Shown one piece after another: positions 11,640-22,450 of a DNA stretch of 64,000 nt. The DNA is taken from assembly GCA_024138025.1 (NCBI GenBank), contig JAMXBD010002254.1, forward strand, positions 124,001 to 188,000, read 5' to 3'. Numbering within the stretch: the first letter of the stretch is position 1; the number at the start of each line of letters is the position of its first letter. Position numbers and translations under genes: made by a program. This stretch comes from Combretum micranthum (Eukaryota; Streptophyta; Magnoliopsida; Myrtales; Combretaceae). Under the pieces are notes generated by a model. The model had not been told where the DNA came from. It made no database searches and saw only the letters and a list, made by a program, of their open reading frames with translations.

Positions 11640-12905
11640 TAGAACATCATTGAGGAGATCTCAAAAGAGAGAAAATTTTCTATCGCTAATGATTATGTAG
11701 TTTATTTGCAAGACTTAATGCTTAACATAGGAAGTGATAATGATCCAGTTACATTTTCACAAGCCATGGAATATAGCGATCCTATTAAGTGGTTCAGTGT
11801 CATGAAAGCAAACTGAAATCTATGAATCAAAATCAAGTTTAAGATTTTATTTAATTGCCTAATGAATGTAAAAGAGCTGGTTGTAAATGGATCTTTAAGA
11901 CTAGTGAGACTTTAGTGGCAATGTTGAATAATATAAAGCTAAAATTGTTGCTAAAAGTTTTACTCAAAATGGTGACATTGATTACAAAGAGACTTTTTCA
12001 GTAGTCTCAAAAAATTACTCACTTACAGATTTTGGCTTTATTGACTCACCATGATTAGAAGTAAAACCAAATGGACACTAAGATTGTCTTTCTTGATGGA
12101 AATTCGAAAGAAGAGGTTTATCAACCAATGTAAAGCCTATCAACTAAAGAAAAGTCACATATAATTTGCAAACTTAAGAGGTTAATATATCAATTTAAAC
12201 AAGCTTCTCACTAATGTATTTTAGTTTTAAAGAAAACACCCTCAATCGGTGTATATAGATGAAGGTTGGTAGGAGCAAGTTTATTTTCTTAGTCTTGTAT
12301 TTATGATATTTTGATTCTTGCTCATAATGTTAGTTTATTACAAGATACCAAAAATTTCCTTTCTAAAAGATTTGGAATGACAGATATGGGAGGGGTAACA
12401 TATGTGATACAACTTGAAGTATTCCATGATAAATCACAGAGATTTTTAAGCTTATTTTACAAAGTCTATATCAATAAACTTCTAGAAAGATTTAAGATGA
12501 ATAAATGTTTAGTAAGGATAGTTTTGATCTATAAAGGTGATAAGATCACTAGTATGCAAAGTTGAAAGAATGACTTGAAATGGATACAAATGGCAAGAAT
12601 TTCTTGTGCACCTGAAATCAGAAGTTTTTGTATCTTCTAACTTATAGACTAGACATCAGTTGTAGTATTGAGATGTTAAAATAGATGTCAAAGTAATCCA
12701 AGATTGGATCATTTGAAAGTTACAAGAAAGTTTTCAAATACTTGCAAGAAACAAAGAATCACCTACTCACTCATAGAAGGTTTAACAAATTCAAGGTGAT
12801 TAGTTATTTATATTCACATTTTGCCAGATGTGTTAGTATAAGAAAACTACATTTAGCTACATATTCCTATGAGCCAGAAGGAAGAATATTATATGTATAA
12901 TATAG
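11640..12905 (+). pseudogene. Ty1/copia RT-RNaseH fossil
   Basis: Broken frames give a Ty1/copia pol in the right order. 'GCKWIFKT' comes first, then a match to the 'YKAKIVAKSFTQ.G.DYKETFS' region, then traces of the 'MDTKIVFLDGN' segment. At 12,311-12,565 'ILAHNVSLLQDTKNFLSKRFGMTDMGGVTYV' corresponds to the usual '..LLxxTKxFLSxxFxMKDMGEAxYV' block, although the YVDD box itself is degraded. The RNaseH part follows ('YLQETKNHLLTHRRF', 'SHFARCVSIRKLHLATYSYEPEGRI'). Gag, protease and integrase are not visible and no LTR pair flanks it. Numerous stops show it is long dead. Confidence 0.75.
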
Positions 12906-12962
12906 TTTTTTTAAAAATTACACAAAACCAAATTGTCAAAAAAAAATTACATGAATAGTGCT

Positions 12963-13167
12963 ATTGTATCGCATTTTGGAAGTGTGATACATTATTTATT
13001 TTTTTTAAATTACATGAGTATCGACACTCATGTAATTATTAAAAGTATATCTCATGACCAACATACGATACACGGTTAGACTTATATCTCATGTTAGTTA
13101 TGCGATATACCTATTTTCACAAGTTTGTCCAAGTAGGTTGCTATATCGCATGTTAGAAATGCGATAT
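12963..13167. repeat. Cluster of four short imperfect hairpins
   Basis: Four units of about 25-30 bp share the form ATATCgCAT-(7 nt)-ATGCGATAT: 12963-12992, about 13047-13072, 13084-13108 and 13143-13167. The last is a perfect 9-bp inverted repeat with loop gttagaa; the third differs by one base. The sequences following units 3 and 4 ('...caagtttgtcc', '...cttgtgttcc') are also alike, suggesting a degraded tandem array of about 59 bp. Confidence 0.6.
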
Positions 13168-14105
13168 TTGTGTAAATTCTTGTGTTCCATCTTCAATATA
13201 TGATATAGTACTAGTTGTTTTGTAATATTTTTTCTCAAAATCATTAGACATGTCTTTCACCCATCTAGAACTAATAAATTTATAGAAATGTGTGAAATAG
13301 TTTATCATTGTTGTATACTATAAAAAGTTTGTGGCTTGCTTTAAAGCCACGATTTATGGTTTATGATTGTAGAATTTTATTTTAGAGGTTCAAGTTGTTA
13401 ATATTATCACTAGGCCATTGAAAATTTATCGTCAAAACTCCACAATACTCTTTTTTTCAAAGAGTGACAAGTATTTCAAGGATATTAAACACATGAGAAT
13501 TAAATACTTTGCCTTAAAGAAAAAGTTTAGAAATAAAGGGTCTCAATTAAATAATTAATATAAAATTGATGATCGCAAAACTATTAATAAAAATTACCTC
13601 GCAATATTTCAAAAAGCATGTTGAGAGGATGGCATTATTAGTTGTCATGATTGAATAATTCTATTTTGTTGATATGACACTTTTAAGCTTAATTAAAGTG
13701 TTTCTAAAATTTCATGTTTTCTATATTGCATTCATGAGAGCTTCTAAGGTCTGGTCCACCATTAATCTAATCGTTAAAATAAATATAGTAAATAGAGTAT
13801 TAATTATTTTAATAATTCGATCATGATTGGATATGGAGCGAGCCGTTGGATGGTGACGGGACTAGTTCCGTCAAAATTAACAGTAGGATTATAGAATTTT
13901 CCTGGCATTCATGATTGAATTAGAATTACATTAACAAGGATTATTTTTTATGAAGGCATTAATGCTAGAATGTATTTGTCGCTTCATTAGAAATTAATTA
14001 TATATCACATTGAAGAGACTATGTAAAGACAAGATGCAATGATAGAAGATATCTCTTAATAGTTTATGAAGATGTACGGTCATTTCTCTACTTTTATATA
14101 CGTAT
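13168..14105. other. Intergenic, no gene seen
   Basis: This is AT-rich with no recognisable coding sequence. The stretch at about 13,800-13,900, ending 'ttatagaattttcc', resembles 16,040-16,130 ('catagaattttccct'), indicating a shared dispersed repeat of unknown class. Confidence 0.45.
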
Positions 14106-14390
14106 AAGTGAAAAATAAAGAATCATAGTTTTTCCCCTTTTTTTCACAACTATAAAATTCCATCATAAATTAAAAGGTCATGAGAGAAAAATTATATCCT
14201 TTTAGAGCAATAAGGATGTATTGTAAGGATAAGGTGTTTCAAAGAATAAGATATACTTAATCTTGGATTCTAGTAAAATATTGTAACTACGGATAAATGC
14301 ACGTCTCTTATACTGAAAACGATGGCATTCAATTGTTTGGGATTTATTTGTTACTATTTCATGTAATTAAGGAACTTTACTCACAGTATT
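14106..14390 (+). repeat. Dispersed duplication, copy 2 (uninterrupted)
   Basis: This is homologous to 9031-9242 plus 9521-9610 and preserves the apparent empty site of the Helitron-like insertion near 14,315, between 'gtctcttatact' and 'gaaaacgatgg'. No coding sequence is recognised. Confidence 0.55.
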
Positions 14391-15085
14391 AATCTATCAT
14401 TACCCAATAATAATTTAATTGAACGAAACCTTTTTAGGCCCCACGAAGAAATTGGGGTTTACCTGATATCAGAGTGAACTTAGTTTAATTAAAACAAGAC
14501 CTACGCATGTGAAATTGAATTTGGGGTATTGTAAATATCTTTATACATCTATATACATTTAATATGATTTGGTTGGGATAATTCAATTTGTGAGAAAGAT
14601 TTGATTATGAATCGTAAATTGAAATAAAAAACTTGAGAGGAAACTTAATTTTGTAGTTAAGATTAGACGACCCAAAAGATGGAGATCCCTGTGAAGTTGA
14701 TTAAAATTTAGACCAAGTCAACCAATAATTCTATATTTTCTTCTGAAAAATGACATTAAAGAAAAAACAAAATATTTTTTGCTATTGAAAAATAAGGTTT
14801 AAAGGTAAATTGTAATAGGAAACCAGGCATTTTAAGTAATTAAAAAAAATCAATATTTTTATGAAGTGATATAAGTAAAGGATCTATACCAGTTCAACAT
14901 ATTTCAAGTGGTGTTACATCGGTATAAAGAAAAGATCTTATTTCTTAATTACTTAAAATGTTAACCTCTTTTATTTAAAATTATCATAATCATTAATAAG
15001 ACCCTTCGGTGTAACTTTTGTTTTTTTTTTTTTTTAAACAAATAAAGATGATTTGACTGAATAAAGAAAAAAAAAGTAAAAGCAA

Positions 15086-15355
15086 GAGTAAATTACACTC
15101 TGCATCAACATTTAAGGTAAGTTCGTTTAAGGTGACAATGTTTTGAGTGGTTAACAAGAGGTATTAACGTTTCATAAAGTGAATCAAACAGGTATTAACA
15201 TTTTGTATAATTCATTTAAAGTATTAATATTTCGATTAGTTTTTAATTAAATTTTTTAAATTTTTTTTTGTGGTTAATTATTAATATCTTATTTGACTCA
15301 TTTTACAAAATCTCTTAGATGACCTTTCTCTCAATTTGATTATGTAATTTATCCC
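15086..15355. mobile_element. MITE-like fold-back (gagtaaattac...gtaatttatccc)
   Basis: Inverted termini 'gagtaaattac' and the complement of 'gtaatttatccc' bound 270 bp. The interior has repeated 'aggtattaac(a/g)tttt' units. The same unit structure occurs at 27,232-27,604, so both belong to one family. There is no coding capacity. Confidence 0.5.
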
Positions 15356-15782
15356 AAAACAAAATGACAAAGGATGCAAAAACCTAGTGGTACAAAGAAG
15401 TACAACCCCTTATACTATCAAGATGCTCCATAAAGGGGATGGTATTATTGCCCCAAGGAGAACGAAATCCCATATGCGAGATGGAAAAAAAATACTGATT
15501 CTAAATACTATTGATAAAACAACATTAGACTTATAAATATGACATGTAGTGGTGGAAAGGTTTACTGATAGATTAACGATGATGGAAATAATAAAATTAT
15601 CCACGTTTGATAGATTTTTGAATATTGAAATTAGTAGTGATTGATTTACGGTTTTGGGGCAGAACCATGAAAAGAGATTTAAAAAGGAGGGTGGCCAATG
15701 AATATCACTTGTTTCAATAACCCATATTTTATGCCACAGATCCATAAGCATTTCAATCTTCTAAATGTTTTTATTTTTATTA

Positions 15783-16194
15783 AGGGTAAATATTACATTT
15801 TGTACTTGAACTTTACTAATTTATACAAATAACTATCTAAATTTTTAAAGTGTCAATTTACAAATTATAAACTTTTCAAGTTTATTTACGGTACTTAGAT
15901 AAGGTAATAAATTAAAATTGGATAAAGTTTAGGTATCCAGTGGCAAATTACAAAATTTAGGAAAGTTCATATTGTTTGCTGCAAAAATATATAAACTTTA
16001 GATACCAAATTCATACTATTAAACTTTAAGAATTTGTGGGATTGCACCATGATTGAATATATAATCTGATTTGTTAAATTATCGATGGAGTTGGTCCTGT
16101 TAAAATTAATGATATGATCATAGAATTTTCCCTAAACTCTAAGTAGTATACTGTAAAAATAATTAAAATTTATATACCAAATATAAAAATTACC
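15783..16194. mobile_element. MITE-like element, 'agggtaaat' family
   Basis: It starts agggtaaatattaca and is rich in 'aaactttagataccaaatt'-type words, which also fill the elements at 30,633 and 42,261. The right terminus near 16,194 (ccaaatataaaaattacc) is a plausible inverted partner but weakly preserved. The central 16,040-16,135 part may be a separate insertion. Confidence 0.35.
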
Positions 16195-16503
16195 GTTTTA
16201 TTTTTTAAAGCTTTTTTTTTTTTCCTTCTCTAGATTTAGTTTTACCATTGTTGGCCACCTTTATTCGGAACTTTATTTTTTTCCTTTTCCCTTCTATCTA
16301 AAGCTAGAAATTATGTTAAAACTTCCATATCACATTTAACAATTTTTAGTTTTAAAATTTTTAAAAGGGATTTAAATGTTGCATTTATGCAATTTAATAT
16401 AATTCTTTTTTAATTTGTAATTTTGATAGTTTCAAAAGGTGCCACTTAAATTTCTCCGCCCCTCAAATACAGCCTTTAATCCATTAATGCATCATTACAA
16501 TAC

Positions 16504-16767
16504 TTGAATTCAATTAGACCGGAAAGATTAGAAACGGCAATGGCTATGTTTGAAGGGAATGCAGAATTTAAGTTTAAGCTAATATCATTAGACAACCCAC
16601 GAAGGAAAGTCATTAGCTACTACAGCATGTTCCGTGCCTTGTTTCGCGCATTGCACGTGTACCTGCCGACAACTTGGCTCAATGCTCGCATCAATCAGGA
16701 CTCAGGACTCGACTTCTGCGGTCTCAAATCTCATCACGGAATTCCTGTTGTTGACTTCACCGAATAA
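16504..16767 (+). CDS. Small coding-like island, unrecognised protein (87 aa)
   Basis: I do not recognise this protein. The frame from the ATG at 16,504 to the stop at 16,765 is open. Its second half has noticeably higher GC and mixed codon use compared with the AT-rich DNA around it, which is how real exons stand out here. Recognisable words are 'NPRRKVISYYSMFRALFRALHVYLP' features, then 'ARINQDSGLDFCGLKSHHG', and the end 'IPVVDFTE'. There is no signal peptide or membrane segment and no clear promoter. It could be a terminal exon, a captured gene fragment or chance. An in-frame Met at about 16,540 is an alternative start. Confidence 0.25.
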   Translation: MNSIRPERLETAMAMFEGNAEFKFKLISLDNPRRKVISYYSMFRALFRALHVYLPTTWLNARINQDSGLDFCGLKSHHGIPVVDFTE

Positions 16768-19639
16768 CACCTAGACTATAAGATTTTTTTATTTTTTTTT
16801 ATAGTTTTAATATTATTTTAGTGTCAAATAGATACTGAATTTATATTAAATCGATACTGATATAATATCGATAATATACTAATAATTTTACGCATAAATT
16901 AATCAAATTGAATAAATACTGAACTAATATGAATACTAAATCAATACTGAAGTAATACTGATAAAAAACTCACAACCAAAAGTGCCAACGTCTAGGAGAT
17001 CCCCATTTTATAAAACAATTCATTGGTTGCTTTAATGGACCTGAATCTTAAAACTTTGGAATTTTGTGATTGATTTCATTTACAACTTATATTACCTTAG
17101 TTGATAACATTATAAAATATATACATATTTATTTTGTCAAATCAGGTTATACATTTTATAAAAAAAAATAATAATAAGACGTATATGAGTTATGAAAAAC
17201 ACACTAACATTTTACTTTAAAAATATTATATTTCATAGAAAATTGTGTATATCATATGTGTGCAAACATCTTACAATAGCTTAATATTCATTTTTTTTTT
17301 TATAAAAAAATTGTATTTTATTGTATGAAATTAGTGTAAAAATTTTGTTATAAAGAATGATTAAAAAAAAAAAAAAGAAGGCAAAAATTGAAGCCAAACT
17401 CATATTTTTCAACTCCCGTTTCCATATGCGGCATGTGGGGGAAACGTTTACAATCATGCCTCCGAACTGTCTAATTTATTATCTTAATATTAAGCTGATC
17501 ACAAGAAAATAATAATATTATAATAAATTAATTATAATTAAATATAAACATAAGCCGTTTAATAACTTTGTAGTTACAATTGCGTTGCAAGTAGTGTGAA
17601 ATTATCAAATTTTCCTGCATTAAATATTTTATAAAAAAACCCAATATCTTCTGCTCTTTCACTTTATTATATACTTTTCTAAATATCTGTTTCTTCGGAT
17701 ATCCATTTCCAGATTTGTCGGATTGCATGCTTATTTTGCTTTGGTTAATTATTATTACATTCCACGGGAATCCTCCGCTCTCCACGACTTCTTTTCTCTC
17801 TATGGACAAAGATATTAAATATTCTGGATGGTACTTGAGTTTTAAGAAAATAAGAAATTAAATATTTAAATTTTAAAATTGATTAATTTATTATCTAAAA
17901 AATCTTTTGTATATATCAACAATACATTCATCATATTGAATAAAAATGTTATGTAGGATGATTATATTAGTTAATTTGACGGAAATATTATGGGCGTACA
18001 TAAAAAGTTATTCCAGTTACTAAATTGATCAATTTCAAAATTCAGATATTTAATTACATATTTTAATAAAGTTTCAGTACCATTCACAACATTAACTACT
18101 TTCCCTATCTTGTGTTGAACCACAACAAAGATTGAAAACTAGTCCAATCTGGATCCAATTAGGCATCTTCTTGGGCTAGTTCAGTTTGAACCGAGGACCC
18201 GACCCATGGTTTTCGGTACAACCCCCTTTTTTTTTCCAAAACACAAATTCTCTTTTGGTTTGGGTTTTTTCATTTTTCTTTTAAACCGTGAAGACCTTTT
18301 ATACCCACTAGTTCAGTCGAGTCCTCGGGGTAGACTCAAATTGGACTGCTAGCTCGGCGAGTTCACATGGTGGGTCCAAGCAAGGACCCATCATGGTTAG
18401 TTCTCCCCAGCTTCTTGTTTAGACCTAACCCAAGGAGATGTCCGGATCCAACCCATTGGCTATCAAATTTGAGCTAGGAGCTTGTAACTTGTGAACAACT
18501 ATATATAAGTTATATTTTAAATGAAAGAAAATCAAAAGAAATAAATTTCAAATAAGTTGAAATTTAAAATTAAACTTAAAAATTGATATTATAAAAACAA
18601 TTAAACAAAACTTAATAAGTTAAGGACCAAAATGTTCATTTGGTATAAATTTATACAAACCAAGTTAAAGATTTCTCATATATATATATATATATTTATT
18701 TCTTGTGTTATGACACACTAAACGAATGAATGGGTAATAATTATTATCCTTTTAATTAAATAATAATTTAATTAAAAAATTATTCAAACAAAACTTTGCC
18801 AAAATTTTCATAAATTTAACAATGGTTTCTCAATTAAAATATGATTAGAAACTATTAAGTTTAGCCCAGCTGACTTTATACTCACTTAGAAATCCTTAGT
18901 ATGTAAACCTCTCTATCATCTTTTCCTCCACTTTTGCCACTTGTGTTTCTCTCATAGATAAGATTAGAAACCCCAGTTTGCTTTCTTCTTGTTTCTTTTA
19001 TGGTTAACCATGAATGTGACTAATATGTTTTTAATATAACTGCAGGTATGAAAGTGTTGCTCTATAGATATCTGAGAAGCTACCAACTCCAATTACTCAA
19101 GTGTTTTGGTAAGATGGGTCATAACCTTGTTTTGTTTAATTCAATCGTTTATATACATGTATAGTAGTTATAACTACTTTTTATGTTAATTCTAGTGTAG
19201 ATATGTTATGTAACTAGATCTAGTACATGTATACTACACTATATTGTGTAATCTTTTAGCTACTTCAACTTTGTTTTTTCTGTGTAATTGAGATGTAATA
19301 GAAACTCTCCTAGTTAATAAATTTCTTGCATATATCACTTAAGGCAATGTATGTAGCAAAACTAGTATGTCGTTTTGTGCTCGAGGCATGACACTTTGCA
19401 TGGGTGATCAGTTGTGTACAAGTTTGGTGGCGTTTGTATATGTGTTTTTGAATGTAAGATTATAAGTGTTTGAGTTGGTGTTAATTATGGTGGTTTCGGT
19501 CAGGGTAGAGTAAGTGGTGACATCTGAGGTCCTTTTGAGGTTTATCAATGATTGTTTTTGTGTTGTTTTCTAGGTTGATATTGAGGGAAGGGTATAAAGA
19601 GGGAGAGAAAGTTGGGTATGAGTTGAATGAGAGAGAACA
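16768..19639. other. Intergenic, no confident gene
   Basis: Just after the coding-like island, 16,830-16,970 contains many degenerate 'aatactga' and 'atcgata' words. A GC-richer tract at 18,130-18,490 ('gaaccgaggacccgaccc', 'gagtcctcgggg') looks like an old dispersed repeat. An (AT)n run lies at 18,679-18,696. A 63-bp stretch at 19,046-19,108 is bounded by acceptor-like 'aactgcag' and donor-like 'gtaaga' but contains an in-frame stop in the frame that otherwise reads best. Confidence 0.4.
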
Positions 19640-21288
19640 AAGATACTTTTAAGTCTCCTAATTTAGTTTTGATGATAACAAAACATGTATAGTTGATTAA
19701 TAATAAATTTACTAAGTGTGCAGTCATTGTTAAGAAAAGTTTAATATGGATTTACAAAGATGAAAGAAGTTTAAAATGGTTTATCAAACAATTTAGAGGT
19801 TACATTAGAGGTTATCAGGAAAATTATCAAGAAGTCTGTAATACTCAGAGACTGACTCAGAGGATAGGTTTGCTTCATGATGAATTTGAACAAAATATTG
19901 TAGAACAAATTTATTTTCAAAGTTTTGATCAATTTAAAGAACTAGCTCCAAAGTTGAATATATTTAGGTAATGCATTCAAAATGTTCTACAAAGTTGATT
20001 AATGTGTCTAGGGGATTTGAGTTTACATCAAATTAAAGTATATGGAATGTTCAAAAAGATCATGACAACAAGTTTAAATTTCTTCTAGATTTTATTAACT
20101 TAAGTTTTGATGATTCAAGCATGACTTATATGAAAAAGTTACTTTTGTTCAAGGGTGTAGGAATGTGTTTTGCAAAAGTTTTGCTCTTATACAAGTTGAA
20201 GTTTCAACAAGAAGATGAAAGCAAGATATTTTCCTAAAAATAAGGGATAGGAGAGATATTTTAGGAATTTCTATTTCAATCAAAAGGAGGATATAAAGAT
20301 ATGCTTTGAGATGAAGATTATACAGATTTAAAACTAAATGTCAAGAGAATATTATGGGGATTTATTTTAGACAAATTTTTTAAAATAAAGGATAAGGTTT
20401 TTGAATGATATACTCTATACTTTAAGTGAAGCATCAAGATAAAGGGAAATTTGAATTTGAAGATTCAAATAACGATATTTAAAACTCATAGCAACAAGGG
20501 AATTCAAATTAAAGTAGAAGAACATTAGAAAAATATTAGAGAATTTGCTGGGGCATATCTCTCATGTTTATCCATCTTCGAAAAAAGATTCAAACTTTAA
20601 ACTATATTGAAGGTTTTGAACTTGGAAAAGCTTCATATAAAAGGTTTGTCATGTGCCCAAATCAAATATAAAAAAAAAAAAGAGAGAAAAGTTGAAATTA
20701 TTCTCTAGCAAAAAAATCATTCTTACTTTATTTTCATAATGGACTTACTTGAAGGGTTTGGCCAGAGCTTACAAATTTTCATATAAGTTTCCTGAGCAAA
20801 ATTATTTTGAGAGGAACTTTTATATTCATCTATTCCTCAATTTGCTTTGTATTTTTGTGAGACTGATGATAAGAGGGAGTGACAAATAGCTCTGTAGATC
20901 AATAATGAGCTTGTTGAGTTAGATAGGCTTCACAAAAGAATTGAGTCCATTGTATTGACAAACTATTTATACTCTCAAATTTGATTGGATATAGTGGAAC
21001 ATACCAATGTGGAATGTCGGGTTCTTGGCTTGGAGCTAAAAGAGAGCACTGATGTACAAGATAGAACCTCTATAAATACTTGTGCAATTTCTTCTTACCC
21101 CACTCTCTTTTATTTACGTGCATTTATCTATTTTTAATTGTGTTTGCAAAGTTAATTCAAAAGGCCATACATGGTTGAATAACTAATGGTTGTGAATAAT
21201 TTTTTTAATGAAAATTTTTTAATTTTTAAGCAACCAATTCACCCCTTCCCTCTCCCTCTCCCTCTAGGTTACTCTTTTGGGACCAACA
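19640..21288 (+). mobile_element. Solo LTR of a Ty1/copia-type element
   Basis: The beginning ('agttttgatgataacaaaac', then 'ctaagtgtgcag') and the end ('caaccaattcacccctt...', 'gggaccaaca') are characteristic of LTRs of large plant copia elements. A TATA box lies at 21,071 about 220 bp before the end, as expected for the U3/R border. There is no pol on either side, so it is a solo LTR. The left terminus is uncertain because no TG was placed securely, and no target duplication was found. Confidence 0.55.
21071..21078 (+). promoter_or_regulatory. LTR TATA box (TATAAATA)
   Basis: This is a perfect TATAAATA within the copia-type LTR, followed by 'cttgtgcaatttcttctt', a usual pyrimidine-rich start region. 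It is the likely former U3 promoter of the element. Confidence 0.5.
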
Positions 21289-22450
21289 AACACGTTTTTA
21301 GAGAGTGAGTGATCTGAAATAAAAAAAAAAAATCATCTATTTTTTATTCCTCTTTTAATCTTGTTTTATTATTATTATTTATCCTGGAGAAAGAGAGAGA
21401 GAGAGAAGAGAAGGATATCCTTTATTATCACATTAACTAGCATTTAGTGGTCATTTCAAAACATTAAAGGTTCGGAGTGGTTAAAAAAAAAAAAAGGAAA
21501 TTGAATTTTGATTTCAAATAAGTGAGTGAAAATCCAAATTCTAGAAGGGTAAGATTTTTGAATTTTGATTTTTGGGTAGCCTTGTGCGAAAAAGGAGCTT
21601 TAGAGGGAGGAGGAAGACAGTGTGTGTGCTCCAAAACATCTTAAGTTTGGTGTGGTTACTTAAAAAATATTGAATTTTGATTCAAAAGACGTGTAATGCA
21701 CATGTGTGACCAAAGACCTTTAGCTTGCACCCACATGAGTTTGAACCTTTGACTTCCCCTCAATACAAGGTTAAGCCTTTACCAACTCAACCAAGTTTGA
21801 TTCTCAATCTTATTATCCAGTTATGATGCATTTAAGTTACAAACCATGAGGCCCATGTCAATTAAAGCAAACTAGGCCGCGATGGAATTATGTCTATTAC
21901 TTAATCCATTTTACAAACTGATAAGTCTATTTTTACTCTGCTCTATTTATAGAAATTTTATCTTAATTTGATGCGTTTTTATTAAATTCCTATGAATCCG
22001 GTGCTTTTAATGCTTAAATCTTGTTTTTCAGCTCCTAAAAAAAAAAAAAAAGATTTAAAGTTTTTGGAATAAGATTGGAGCAAAACAACAATAAAACTTG
22101 AAGATAGATTTCATCGAGCCCTAGAAAAAGCATTGGTCAAGGCTAAAATATTAAAGCAAAACAAGGAAAAATTGGTTTGTTGCACCCTACATCGAGCCCT
22201 TGACGTGACCTTCAACATGTGTTTTGAGGTGATCAAGCCTGAACTTGAAAACAACTTTTGTCGTGCCTCAACATTAAGCCATAAATCTGACTCGCAATAG
22301 TTGTTGAATGAAGATCAGATATTTGTTTAACTTAAGTCGTGCTTCAAGTCTTGAGCCTTAAACGTCTTCAATTTACCCCTCGATAGAAAGATCAACAGAA
22401 ACGTTAGTGTTTTAGTAACTCAAGTCAAGCGCGGACATTCATGTAATATT

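Noticed and set aside
18130..18490. GC-richer tract as a possible gene fragment
   Set aside because: There is no open frame; words such as 'gtcctcggggt' resemble dispersed plant repeats rather than exons.
19693..19971. 92-aa open frame at the start of the copia-type solo LTR
   Set aside because: It lies within LTR sequence, is Lys/Ile/Phe-rich as expected from composition, and matches no known domain.
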